A stretch of DNA of 64,000 nt from Papilionanthe hookeriana x Papilionanthe teres. Lineage: Eukaryota > Streptophyta > Magnoliopsida > Asparagales > Orchidaceae. Where the stretch lies: assembly GCA_022702705.1 (NCBI GenBank), contig CM040431.1:27825185-27889184 (forward strand). The letters run 5' to 3'. Under the pieces are notes generated by a model. The model had not been told where the DNA came from. It searched no databases and saw only the letters and a program-made list of their open reading frames with translations. Positions 1 to 10,415 of this stretch are shown piece by piece; position 1 is the first letter of the stretch; each line of letters starts with the position of its first letter. The translations under genes and the position numbers were made by a program.

Positions 1-403
1 CCACCCAACATAAATAAAACTTTCTGGTAGTATCGATTCTTCAGAAACGCACTGCTACAACAACACTTTTTCGAGGATAAATGTTAACCTTAATCGGGAG
101 TTCTCTAGGCGATATTAATCGCTCAGGATGTAATTAACTATAGGAGCTTGCTCCTATAGGAGATTAAAGAACTCAGGATAGGTATTTTACCTACAAGACC
201 TCTCTGGTTACCCAAGATCTTCATATGATTTTCTCATACAAAAAACTTCAGTAATTACACAAACTGAAGACTTTTTCTATGAGATTATCATTTAATCTTC
301 TTTTCTCTCAATCTATATCATGATTAATTCTTCTTTTCTCCAAAGACTTATGACAACAAGTCTAGGTAAGATAAGAATTAGGGTGATAGATAGAGAAAGA
401 GAG
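1..403 (+). repeat. 3' part of a Tat-type long LTR (fragment)
   Basis: Positions 70-190 match 43140-43250 of the LTR that precedes the plus-strand Tat body (shared stretches include TCGAGGAT, GATGTAATTAACTATAGG and the following GCTTGC). A primer-binding-site remnant follows at 404. It is therefore read as the end of a plus-oriented Tat LTR whose upstream part lies outside the window. It contains two stem-loops, 109-122 and 138-159, discussed in the findings. No coding potential seen. Confidence 0.6.
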
Positions 404-413
404 TGGCGACTCC
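404..413 (+). other. Primer-binding-site remnant (tRNA-Arg type)
   Basis: TGGCGACTCC matches the first ten bases of the complement of the tRNA-Arg 3' end (TGGCGACTCCGCTGGGG), the primer site of Tat/Ogre-like elements. The rest of the site is lost. Its position just after LTR-like sequence supports the call. Confidence 0.5.
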
Positions 414-523
414 TTGACATTGACATTATACAGGAATTGACGACGACGACATACGACCCATATATTTCATCGCCATCAGTCTATGTCTAAAGAGGTCGGG
501 AACAACTCATAGAGGAACAAATG

Positions 524-537
524 NNNNNNNNNNNNNN
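524..537. other. Assembly gap (14 N)
   Basis: A run of N. It separates the Tat LTR tail and its short leader (414-523) from the decayed Athila third ORF, so the real junction between the two elements is not visible. Confidence 0.99.
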
Positions 538-538
538 C

Positions 539-837
539 TACCAATCTCACACATAGACCACTTCTTGGTTGATTCCATGAGGATTTATATAAAACTCCTT
601 CACCACACGAATGACTACTGCGGCAGTAGTATAGCAAAACACTTCCCATTGCCTTTGCGTAATAATTTGTTCTACTTGAGTACTAGGAACATTCATATCT
701 CAATTGATAAAATCTCGTTAATTGATTAGCCTCTTCTTTGTAAGAACTTTGTCGCAAATTCGCTGCACCTCGAAACTGATGAACTTTCTCCTGTTGAAAA
801 CTCTAAATCTTGGAGATTCTAAGAAGTTGGAAGCCAT
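539..837 (-). pseudogene. Third ORF of Athila-type element (putative plant transposon protein), partial
   Basis: Reading minus from an ATG at 837, the frame gives a start (MASNFLESPRF...) followed by a lysine/arginine-rich segment. After in-frame stops comes a segment with RQWEVFCYTTAAVV and VVKEFYINPHG. That is the conserved block of the 'putative plant transposon protein' family (Transposase_32 type), usually seen as EREFYAN-like followed by a YVRGKW-like block. It lies downstream of integrase on the same strand, the place where Athila elements carry an envelope-position ORF. At least two stops interrupt it and it runs into the assembly gap. The related plus-strand copy is at 8016-9197. Its function is unknown; the name comes from the family, not from a demonstrated activity. 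Confidence 0.6.
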
Positions 838-1369
838 GAAATGTGAATTTTGCAACTAACTTTTTGTTTTTCTAGAGTTCATGGGTTTAAAATGAGTTTG
901 GGGAGTTATAGGCTTGAAACTTCAGCTCAAAACTGCCAAAATCCACCATTTGAAACTCCAAAAACCGTAACTCGTTCCGTCAGCACCATCGGTGCTGGAT
1001 AGGGTGTCATCAGCACCCAAGCTCTGAAATTAGACAATTCTCTCTAAAAAAAAACACCATCAGTGCCCATACTAGCGCCGTCTATGATAGAACATAATTT
1101 TGCTCCAACTTCTTTTTGGTTCAAATAAACTTTGAATCTTCAATACAATCCAATAATTATCACCATTTACGATATTTATAAGTTAGTATGACTCAAATAT
1201 ACGATTAACTAATAATAATATCAATTATAACCAATTAAATTAACTAAACAATAAAGATAACTATGGGTTGCCTCCCATAAAGTGCTTGATTTAACGTCTT
1301 CAGCACGACAAATATTAGTTTTGTTCATGATGACTTAACATTAAAAACACTTTAAATTTTGGTAGTGAC
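838..1369 (-). other. Spacer between pol and third ORF, with GC dyads and a conserved hairpin
   Basis: Noncoding in all frames. It holds CAGCACC/GGTGCTG (981-997) and GGGTG/CACCC (1002-1018) dyads in otherwise AT-rich sequence. It also holds the post-pol hairpin at 1263-1280. In Athila elements this interval is the leader of the downstream ORF. Confidence 0.5.
1263..1280 (-). promoter_or_regulatory. Post-pol hairpin motif GGGAGGCAACCCA
   Basis: On minus the sequence reads TATGGGAGGCAACCCATA: a perfect six-base stem (TATGGG/CCCATA) around AGGCAA. It is followed in the minus direction by the spacer to the third ORF. From memory, a GGGAGGCAACCCA block just after pol is widely conserved in plant Athila-type elements; what it does is not established here. 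Confidence 0.55.
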
Positions 1370-2111
1370 CCCTCAAAATATGGTTTTAATGATGCCCATT
1401 AACTTTAAATATTCTTCCAGTTTTAGGATCTTCAACATCAACAGCTCCAAATTGATAAGCTTTTATAATAGTGAAAGGTCCTATCCACCTAGACTTTAGT
1501 TTTCCAAAAAATAATCTCAATCTTGTATTATATAACAAAATTTTTTCTCGAGGTTCAAATCTCTTTCTTATAATCTTCTGATCATATCATATATTCATTT
1601 TCTTTATATAATTCTATCATTGTCATAAGATTCATTTCTAATTTCTTTCAATTCATTATGTTGTAATAATCTTTTCTCACCAGCATCTTCATGTTCCAAT
1701 TCTACTGGTAAATGGCAAGTCTTTCAAAAAATCAGTCTATAAGGAGACATTCATATAGGAGTTTTATAAGTAGTCCTATATGCCCATAATGCAGTATCTA
1801 ATCTTGCAGACCAATCTAATTTATTGGTATTTATAGATTTCACCAAAATTTTTTTAATTTCACGATTAGATACTTTAGCTAAATCATTAATCTGGGGATG
1901 ATAAGTGGTTGAGATTCTATGCATAATATTATATTTTTCAAACAATCTCTGAATCAGATTATTTCTAAAATGAGATCTAACATCAGTAATGATAAAACTC
2001 AGCAATTCATATCTTGTAAAAATGTTTTTCATTAAAAATTTTGAAACAGTTGGAGCAAAGCTATTGCTTCAATTCATTTTGATACATAGTCCACTTGAAA
2101 TATATAGATAT

Positions 2112-2171
<60 letters not shown>

Positions 2172-2451
2172 CTAAATGAAGGAATAAATGGTTCCATAAA
2201 ATCTAATCCACAAACATCAAAGATCTCAACTTCCAATATAAAATTTAGGCGCATTTTATTTCTTTAGAAATATTACCTACTCGCTGACATCGATCACATA
2301 TTTTAATATATCTATTACCATATCTAAAAATAGTAGGCCAATAGAATCCATATTGTAAAATATTATGTGCAGTTTTGTCAGTTCCAAAATGGCCCCCAAA
2401 TTCAGAATCATAACAACTCTGAATAATTTGTTCAATTTCTTCAAAAGGCAT
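1370..2451 (-). pseudogene. Integrase of Athila-type element (broken)
   Basis: Catalyses insertion of retroelement cDNA. The zinc-binding domain is at 2451-2245, with H21, H29, C52 and C55 in HHCC order. The core follows, with fragments at 2032-1751 (KNIFTRYELLSFIITD, STTYHPQ, ALWAYRTTYKTP). The C-terminal domain ends near 1370 with GAVDVEDPKTGRIFKVNGH. A long TA microsatellite at 2101-2169 sits inside the core between FMEPFIPSF and the VDYVSKW-equivalent region. The second catalytic Asp is readable in IITD; the core is frameshifted repeatedly. Clearly non-functional, but the family call is firm from the KTGRIFKVNGH end typical of plant gypsy elements of this lineage. Confidence 0.85.
2101..2169. 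repeat. (TA)n microsatellite inside integrase
   Basis: About 69 bp of almost pure TA, starting as TATAGATATAGA. It interrupts the integrase reading frame and produces artefactual IYIYIY peptides on both strands. Confidence 0.97.
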
Positions 2452-2682
2452 ACATCCCCTAATAACAATATCCTTACATTGTTTATATAAATATGAGTCA
2501 TCTCAAAAATAAAATTTGGCATCATACACAAATTTTTTCTATTGTTGATTTAGTAATTCAGGTAGTAAAATATCACTTACAACTTAGTTAACAATATTAG
2601 CATACCACGGTAAATTTCATTCCTTAATATTATAAAGTTGTTCATCAGGAAAAGTTTCTGTAATTTCATCTTCAAAATCAGA

Positions 2683-2990
2683 TTATTCATGTTGTTTAAG
2701 CCTAGATAAATAATCAGCTATTTTATTGTCAATTCCTTTTCTATTCACTATCATAAAGTCAAATGCTTGCATTAGAAGTAACCATCTGATTAATCTTAGT
2801 TTAGCATCCTTCTTTTGAATTAAATATTTGATAGCAAAGTGGTTTGTATGAATTATACATTTATTCCCAATTAAATACAACCGAAATTTTTCAGAAGTAT
2901 ATACAATCGCTAGCAACTCTCTTTCAGTAGTGGTATAAATAATTTGAGCTTCATTAAGAGTTTTATTAGCATATTATATAACTTTAAAGA
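2683..2990 (-). pseudogene. RNase H of Athila-type element
   Basis: The 2916-2683 segment reads MLAIVYTSEKFRLYLIGNK, then TNHFAIKYLIQKKDAKLRLI and RWLLLMQAFDF, ending GIDNKIADYLSRL. This is the gypsy RNase H order: E-L-A-I-V-like start, TDHxALKYL-like middle, LIRWxLLLQEFDF-like linker and a final AD-x-LSRL. It degrades the RNA strand of the RNA/DNA hybrid during reverse transcription. It sits between RT (higher coordinates) and integrase (lower), as expected in pol on minus. The start of the domain is shifted out of frame. Confidence 0.8.
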
Positions 2991-3399
2991 TTTTTGTCTT
3001 AAAACAGCTCCAATCGCATAAACACTGACATCACACATTAGTTTAAAAGGTTTCTCCCAATCAGGTGAAACTATTATAGGGGTAGTGATTAATTTTTTTT
3101 CAATAATTCAAAGGCATTTAAACATTCTTCATTAAAATAAAATTTCTTATCTTTTTCTAAAAGTTGGCACAGATGCTTAGTAACTTTTCAAAAATATTTA
3201 ATATATCACTTGTAGAAACCAGCGCGTCCTAAAAAACTTCTAACCCCTCTCACAGTAGTAGAAGGTGGTAGTTGCACGATGATTTGAATTTTTGCAGAGT
3301 CTACTTCCATGCCATGTTCAGAAATTTTATGTCTAATTACAATTCCTCCTGCAACCATAAATTGATATTTCTCCTAATTTAGAACTAAAATTATTTTTT

Positions 3400-4340
3400 C
3401 GCATAACTCGAAAATTTTTTATAAATTATTTAAGCAAGCATCAAATGAAGTTCCAAATACAGAAAAATCGTCCATAAAAACTTCTATTCCATTATCCATC
3501 ATATTATTAAAAATTGTGACATCATACATTTTTTAGATGTTGCAGATGCATTACATAATCCAAAGAGCATTCGTGGGAAAGCAAATGTTCCATAATGAGT
3601 AGTAAATGTGGACTTTTCTTGATCCTCGGGAGTAATTAGTATTTGATGATAGCCAATATATTCATCTAAAAAGAAAAAAATATTTGTGCCCAGCAAGCCT
3701 ATCCAACATTTGGTCTAGAAAAGGTTAAGGAAAGTGATCTTTCCTAGTGGCGGCATTTAATTTTCTATATTCAATACAGATTCGCCTACAGGTGGCTTGT
3801 CTCGTGGTTATTAATTCATTTATTTCATTCGTTTTAATTGTCACTCTCCTTCTTAGGAACACAATGAATTGGACTTACCCAAGCACTATCTGAAATAGGA
3901 TTTATAATTTCAGCATCCAATCATTTTAAAATTTCTTTCTTTACTACTTTCTTCATCAATGGATTCAATCTCCTTTGCGGATCAGCTTTAGGTTTATGTT
4001 GTTCATCCAATAAAATTCTATGCATATAGATCGAAGGACTAATTCCTTTAATATCAGCTAAAGTCCAACCAAAAACTCTTTTGTATCTTTTTAATGTATA
4101 TAATAGATTCTGCTCTTGTAAATCATTTAAATCTAAAGATAAAATAACTAGTAATGTAGATAATTCTCCTAAGAACACATACTTTAAATGGTTAGGTAGT
4201 ATTTTCATCTCAAATTCAGGAAGTTTTATGATAGATGGAATTAGACTTTTGCTATCATTTTCTGTAATATCCAACATCTCGAATCTTTCCTGAACATAAT
4301 CAATTTCTACATTATCTATCACATCATATTTACCTTCCAT
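3400..4340 (-). pseudogene. Reverse transcriptase of Athila-type element
   Basis: The N-terminal linker and fingers are at 4340-3921 (ILLDEQHKPKADPQRRLNPL, then MKKVVKKEILK), the palm at 3696-3499 (FFFLDEYIGYHQILITPEDQ, then KSTFTTHYGTFAFPRMLFGL), and the active-site box FMDD at 3478-3467 within GIEVFMDDFSVFG. QRRLNPxMKxVVKKE and FMDDFSV are typical of the Athila branch. Several frameshifts separate the pieces. 2991-3399 holds the decayed RT connection. Confidence 0.85.
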
Positions 4341-4706
4341 TTTATTTTCATCCTTTCATTTCAAATCTTCTTGCTCCTTTTCTTTTTTAAAATTTTCCTT
4401 AAAATGCTCATCTTTTAAATAGTCACAAATTTCCATTCAAAAGCATTCATCATCTGTTTCTGTTGCAGGGCATTTCAAATCTTTTGAAATGTTGAATGTC
4501 ACTTCTTGATCATTTACTCTCATAATTAATTATTCTTTTTGAACATCTATCATAGCTCTTCCAGTTGTATAGAATGGTCTTCCAAAAATGCTAAGAATTT
4601 TTTTATCTTCCTCCATATCTAAAACAATAAAATCAACCGGAAGATAAGTTTATCAACCTTTACTAAAACTTCTTCTGCAACTCCTTTAGGATAAGTAATA
4701 GAATAA
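4341..4706 (-). pseudogene. Protease-RT linker of Athila-type pol (decayed)
   Basis: No long open frame. It lies between the protease and RT pieces of the same minus-strand pol and keeps AT-rich coding-like texture (for example a minus reading of RAMIDVQKE-like residues near 4530-4560). I see no separate gene. Confidence 0.4.
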
Positions 4707-4976
4707 TCAGCTAACTAAAAAGTTGTTGAAGTATGACCTTTTAAAACTTAATAGAGGCATGAGATAAATAATGGCCCCCAGATCACATAAGGCTCTTCTA
4801 AAAAAATTTTCTCCAATAGCACAAGGTATAGCGAAGCTACCAGGATCAGTGAGTTTTTCAGGAAGCCTTTTCTGAATAATTATGTTACACTCTTCACTGA
4901 GTGCAACAGTCTCATTATCTGTAAATTTTTTTTTCTTAATTAGTATATTTTCTATGAACTTCACATAGTAATGCAT
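4707..4976 (-). pseudogene. Aspartic protease of Athila-type element
   Basis: The segment reads HYYVKFIENILIKKKKF, then IIIQKRLPEKLTDPGSFAIP, then CAIGENFFRRALCDLGA. CDLGA (D at 4784) is the Athila version of the retropepsin active site (usually DLGASINLMP; here DLGAIIYLMP, with the Ser replaced). It would cleave the gag-pol polyprotein. It lies between gag and RT on minus. The C-terminal half of the domain is lost to frameshifts. Confidence 0.8.
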
Positions 4977-5559
4977 TTGTTCTAAGGCTTCACCGAAGGG
5001 AATTTTTACTGTTAATTTTTTAAGGATTTTTAAGAATTTTGAGAATTGTTCAATCTTTGAGGAAACGGAGGTGGTGGTTTTTTGCAGTAATTTGCATCGG
5101 TTTAAGTGGATATTCTAAATTTGGAAATATATTATCATTACCTTTTTCAGTTTCCACGTTCTCTTTTTCAACTTCAGAATCTTTTTGCACTCTTGATTCC
5201 AAATCTTTTCCACTTCTTAACTATATAGCCTTAATTTGTTCTTTACTATGATCCTTTGGGTTAATTTCAACATTACTAGGGAAAGTTCCTCAAGGTCTAT
5301 TAATAAGTGCAGTAGCAATATGTCTTAATTAATTTTCAATATTTTCAATAGCAGCTCCCTAACTTTGTAATTGATTCCCTTGACTTTGTAATTGATTACC
5401 CATGTTTAATATCAATTCTTTCATAGATAATTTATTTTCCTTAAATTGTGAGTTACTATTAAAACCTGGAGGATAAGATGGTATATAGTTAGTGATTCCT
5501 TGGTTGTTTGAATTTTTCAATGGGTTCACAAAATTGTTCCCCCATTACGGATTAACGGT

Positions 5560-6515
5560 AGCAATGTTATTATTCTAATTTAAGTTTCGGTGATTTTTCC
5601 AACCAGGATTATAATAATTAGAATAAGGATTGTTGGGTCTATTATTTATAGCATTCAAAGTCTCATAAGATGATTGAGAATCTACTATTTGTCCCAATGA
5701 ATTTTCCTCTAACACTTAAGGCGTTTGAGAATATTTCATTCTGAATTGATCTATTTTCTTTGAAATAGCAGTAATTTGAGATTACCAACATAGACATTGC
5801 ATCAGAATCATGAGTACTAGCTACTCTTTTTGGATTTACCCGTTCAGAGGGCTATTTAAAATTATTGGTAGCCATCTCTTCTATTAAAGAATATGCATCA
5901 TCAAAAAGTTTTGACATTAATGATACACCAGCAGCAACATCTATAATCGATCTAAGAGATCCCACTAATCCATTATAAATGTTTGAATTATTAACCAATC
6001 TAGTAAAGCATGACGTCTACCCTTCCTAAGGAGATCTTTAAATCTTTCCCAAGATTCATATATTGATTCCCCTTCAAACTGACAGGAAGATGTAATATCG
6101 TTTATAAGCTTAGCAGTTTTTAATGGAGGAAAATATTTTGAATATTTGTGATAGTTCTCCCCAAGTTCTGATAAATTTGGTGCTAAGGAATTTAACCATG
6201 CCTTAGCATTATCTCTTAATGAAAAAAGAAAAAGTCTAAGTCTAACAGCGTCGTTTGACACTTCGTCATATTTAAATGTAGCACACAATTCTAGAAAATG
6301 AGCAAGATGTAAGTTAGGATATTCATTCGACGTTCCACCAAATTGATTATTTTGTACCATTTGGATAATAGCAGGTTTAAGTTCAAATGAATTAGTACCT
6401 TCATCAGAATTTTAAATAGTCAAGTAAATTTCATCTGCAGTAGGGTTAGCATAATCTCTTAAAGTTCTAGTTTGATGTTCATTTTCATTTCTTTGATTAT
6501 CTAAATTGTTCAAAT
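5560..6515 (-). pseudogene. Gag of Athila-type element
   Basis: The capsid region is at 6360-5965: [20 protein letters not shown], then LRLFLFSLRDNAKAWLNSLA, then GESIYESWERFKDLLRKGRR. These match the Retrotrans_gag core (LFPFSLRDKAKxWLNSLPP ... GESLYEAWERFKELLRxCPH). Downstream, 5640-5590 gives NPYSNYYNPGWKNHRN, the aromatic C-terminal gag motif of Athila elements. The gag N-terminus is near 6515, behind an ATG-poor decayed start. Gag forms the particle that packages element RNA. Stops and a frameshift at about 5960 make it a pseudogene. It is closely similar to the gag fragment at 59705-60514. Confidence 0.85.
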
Positions 6516-6719
6516 ATTTTGTTTAAATTTTTAGAATCTTTTTGTTGTTGTCGAATTTTTCTAATAGTACATTCTAATTCAGAATCATATGGTATTAAAC
6601 ATTCAGATCCAATACTACGCATACATTATTACAAAAGGCACACATAAAAGGATGTAAAAACACACAATTGCAAATTATGAAACAAAGATTTTCAGTTACT
6701 ACTAAATTTACTATTGCCT

Positions 6720-6736
6720 CCCCGGCAACAGCGTCA
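6720..6736 (-). other. Primer-binding site, tRNA-Asp type
   Basis: The minus sequence is TGACGCTGTTGCCGGGG, 15 of 17 identical to the complement of the plant tRNA-Asp 3' end (TGGCGCCGTTGCCGGGG). It lies six bases inside the LTR edge. It marks the 5' end of the minus-strand element and assigns it to the Athila group. Confidence 0.85.
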
Positions 6737-6742
6737 AAAACT

Positions 6743-7430
6743 TGATCACGACTGTCTTAAATAAGTATTTATAAGTATTTTCAGTTCAGTTACAAAGAAT
6801 AATTACTCTAATAAGAAAGCAGCCAATCTATATGCAAGTATACATATCGTTTAAGTAATGCAGAGCTCTAATGGAGTCCTGGTTATTGATCCCACAGGTA
6901 GGAGACAAATCCTTAATGCTTAGCACAGATATCCAATACTCAAACTACAATTCACATAAAGTAAATACTAAATTTACTAAAGTTTAAAGATGCTAGAGAT
7001 TCTAAGATCACTAATGTATTTTCTAAACTTTCAATTAAAGTTGACTACAACTACACTAAGTTTTGTATTGAAAGGTTCAAATTTGGAGAAAGTGGCATTC
7101 CCCTTACGATAATGTTATGGTGAGTGAACGATAAAGATTAGTAAAAATCATGTATTGTGCCAAATAGCAGCATACATATTCTTTACCCTCTTTCAAATGC
7201 TTAAAAGAACATTGGCTAATCCTAGGTTTTGTTCTTAAAATCGTGGTAGGGCTGGGAGGATACCGGTTCTCACTCCAAAGCTCTCACTTCCCTTCGCCCG
7301 AAGGCTAGCTCTCGATTTAGTTTCCAAACACTAAAACCAAATTGGATATTTTATTCTGTCACCCTAAAACCTCCAATTCTACACCCAATAAACCATATTT
7401 CCCTATTTATTTGCACCCAACCCCCCATGA
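6743..7430 (-). repeat. 5' LTR of the Athila-type element (truncated)
   Basis: Starts on plus as TGATCACGAC next to the PBS. It parallels the LTRs at 12220 and 60625: the block ...AAGTAATGCAGAGCTCTAATGG, the GATCCCACAG block, the GTGCCAAATAG and TTCTTTACCC blocks, then CCAATTCTACACC and CCCTATTTATTTGCACCC. Similarity stops near 7430, where the plus-strand fragment begins, so about half of the LTR is missing. Confidence 0.75.
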
Positions 7431-8015
7431 ACTACATCACTCATTCATGGACATTGAATGTACTCTTCACTTTTGTTTTAGAATGCATAGTCCTTTAGAA
7501 TCATATGTTGCGAATTTGACATTTTGGATTGATGAAGAACTCAATAACTATAAAAATGGTCATTAAAACTTGATGTATAGTGTTATTCAACAAGCTATCC
7601 AGCGTGCTATAGCACCACTGCCCGATGTTATAATACCGAACAAACCAGTGAGTCATTTTAAGAGCCTGGACTCACAGTCTTCTCCATTTTCACCCTCGAT
7701 TCATCTCCTTATTCATTTTTTTTGCATTTTTCTCCCCTACGATTTCATTTTGTGCTTGATTGGCTTGGAGTTATGCCTCCAAACTTTGGATTTCATCATC
7801 TTTGGGTAAGATCTTCACTATGGCTTTGAAAATTTTTGATTAGACAATGGATTTCATCCACATTGTCGATTAGGCCAAAAATTTTAAAACTTGATGAAAA
7901 TATTATGAAATCCATGGTTGAATGATTATTTATGTTTAGATTGTGTTTTTAGGAGCCTCTTGAAGTTGAGTTTGTGTTTTTTGAAATTCTTCTTAAAAAT
8001 TTTCTTTGATTAATC
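7431..8015 (+). other. Leader of the third ORF in a plus-strand Athila-type fragment
   Basis: Noncoding despite two short open frames. It contains the perfect 12-base palindrome GTGCTATAGCAC (604-615 past 7000, i.e. 7604-7615), the same class of GC dyad as in the spacer at 981-1018. It leads directly to the ATG at 8016. Its left edge abuts the minus LTR, so the upstream pol of this element is gone. Confidence 0.45.
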
Positions 8016-9197
8016 ATGGCTCCTAGAATGAACAGAGGCAAGGAGAAAGCAACTTTTGATTTCGATAAGTTCGTCAGTGCAAGGGCATAGGATAGATATG
8101 TTGATTTGCAGTTTAAGAAATTTATTGCATAACACAGTTTTTTATGTCATTGCGGTACAAATGAATACTTGATTGCAGAGCGACAATAGGAAAACTTCTG
8201 TCATTTCATTATCGTAATTGTAATTTCAGTTGTTCGTGAATTCTATGCTAAACTTCCAGATGAATGTGATGATTTGGTTTATGTATGTAGGCAATATGTG
8301 GATATCAGTTCTGTTGAAATCAATCACATATGTAAGTTGCACACTGTTCCAACCTGCTTCTTTTCTGAGTTATATCCTACATATGATGAATTGGATGAGA
8401 TTATGGGATTTTTAACTGATGGAAATGGAGTCTGGAAGATTAAAAATGGGTGACGGGTAAACTTTTCTTTCTCAAAACTTAATGTTTGTTCTCGTGCATG
8501 GCGCTATTTCTTATCCGGTAGATTACTGCCTACAAATCATTTCAGTGAGATAACCCGTGAGAGAGCCACTTTAGAATAGTGTATTAAGATTAAGAACCTA
8601 TTGAAATTGGCTCCCTTATTTATACAAACATGCTTGTTTCCTCGAAAGGAGGAACTACATGTGGTTTGGGCTACCCTGCTCTTATTACTACTTTGTGTGC
8701 AGAATCTGGTGTGAAATATGAGACTTGGGAAGAAAATTTTGCCATCACATAAACCCATTGGAAAACAAACTTGGAAAAATATGAGAGACAATTTGGGACT
8801 GAACCTAGGATTGGAGTTAACATACCTTCTACTTCAGCTTCTACTTATGCTTTTGCTTCCTAGACCATCTACTTCTGATACTTTATCTCTGGAGACTGTT
8901 ATGGAATAAATGATGATTCAACATGGAGATATCGTAACCTTACAGAATCAGTTTAGAATCATTGAATCTCATTTGTACCATAGTGATGATATTAAATTGA
9001 GAAAGACTTACTATGATTTTGCCTGTAATGAGGTTATGTTAAGATACATGAGTGGTGATTATTCTCTGGAATTTCCTACTCACCCCATTTTTACACCGTA
9101 TCGACCTTCTAAGACTGATCAGAATATAAATTTAGGAGATGGTGATGATGATGATGGTGATGATGATGCTGGTGATGATGAAGATGTTGATGTGTAG
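8016..9197 (+). pseudogene. Third ORF (putative plant transposon protein, Transposase_32-like), near full length
   Basis: ATG at 8016 gives MAPRMNRGKEKATFDFDKFV, then the family's landmarks in order: VVREFYAKLPDECDDLVYV (from 8230), YPTYDELDEIMGFLTDGNG (about 8370), RAWRYFLSGRLLPTNHFSEI (about 8500), TRERATLE, KEELHVVWATLL. The C-terminal third comprises a Leu-rich stretch, a helix with HGDIVTLQNQFRIIESHLY (8925-8980) and an acidic tail of about 20 Asp/Gly residues ending at TAG 9195-9197. Length (about 393 codons) suits the family. At least five stops and two or more frameshifts inactivate it. In Athila-like elements this ORF sits 3' of integrase; its role is unknown. The pol that should precede it is absent. 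Confidence 0.7.
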
Positions 9198-10415
9198 TGT
9201 GTTGTTTTCTTTCTTTCTTTGCTTTGATGTGTTTGAATATTTGGACTTTATTATGTTAGTGATTAGTTGTATTTGTGTTAGAGTGTGCATGTATTTTTTG
9301 CTTTACTTAATTGTATCAATTAAACTGTTACTTTTGCTCCAATTTAAATGCTAGAGTAGTATCTATTTTAAGTTTTTATTGTTATGCATGTTAATTTTAT
9401 GTTTATTACTGCTCAATACTTATCTTTACTACTTGTACCTGCACTAATTTCCCTATTTTAAATTTTAATTTTTTTCTCTTTCTTCATGAATTTTTCTGCT
9501 TTAAATTAGTTTAAAAAATTTAAGTTTGGTGGAAGAGAAAAAATTCTTTTTAAATTAAACATTATTTGTCCTCAGGGAGTTGTATTTTTCAAAATTATTT
9601 TTAACATAACCCGTGGTATGTAGAGTTAACTTTAAAAAACTAAATTTTTTAGTTTATGAAAGTTGTAGAAAACTAAGTAAAAGTTTTTAATAATGAGGGT
9701 TAATTCTATAATTAAGATATTTAGTATGACGCTATTTAAAGTAAAGAAAATTGTATTTTTGGAAATATTAAGGACCTTAGATTTATACTTGAAAAGAATG
9801 AATTGAGACTTTATGAAAAATCTTCAAAGCTAATACACATTTGATAAAGTAAAGAAATGTGAGATGTTTTTAACTTTAAGAGGATGATAAAGTAGTTCAA
9901 AATCATTAAAGGCCATCCAAATATAGTAATTCTTACATGAAAAAAAAAGATAGGATTGAAAATGATCATAAAAGAAAACGAAAAAGAAAGCAAAAAAAAT
10001 ATGTGAGGAGAAGCTTGAGGAGATGTCTAATCAAAAATTGGCTCTACTTTAATCATCTTAAGGAAAAAAACTTAGTTACATTTCCAACTTTGACTTAGAA
10101 GTATTATCACTTTTACTAATAAAGTTCTCATGAAATTCTATTTCTGGGAATAATTCTAAGTATCTTAAGTATGACAAATTGCAGGTTTTTTTTTTAAATA
10201 AATTGAAAATCAGAACTTTTAAACTTAACTGCTAAATAATCTTGTATTTTAGTTTTTAAACTAAGTTGTTAAAAAATTTTCCAAAAGTTTCATTATAGCA
10301 TTTATAAAAAAAAAATTGTAGAAATCTTTAAGTTAAATTTGCCAGCACAAGTTATAAATTTCCATATAGCATAAGGAGTTACTTGAGGGCAAGTAACGCT
10401 TAAGTTTTGAGGAAT
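9198..10415 (+). other. 3' untranslated part of plus Athila-type fragment, ending in polypurine-tract-like sequence
   Basis: AT-rich noncoding DNA between the third ORF and the 3' LTR. Near 9520 AAGTTTGGTGGAAGAGAAAA, and at 10384-10415 a GAGGGCAAGTAACGCTTAAG-type block then TTTTGAGGAAT. The latter, immediately before the LTR, is where the plus-strand primer (polypurine tract) should be. Confidence 0.5.

Noticed and set aside
1989..2267. Open frames encoding IYIYIY peptides on both strands
   Set aside because: Produced by the (TA)n microsatellite; the same applies to the frames at 17796-18074 and 28501-28710.
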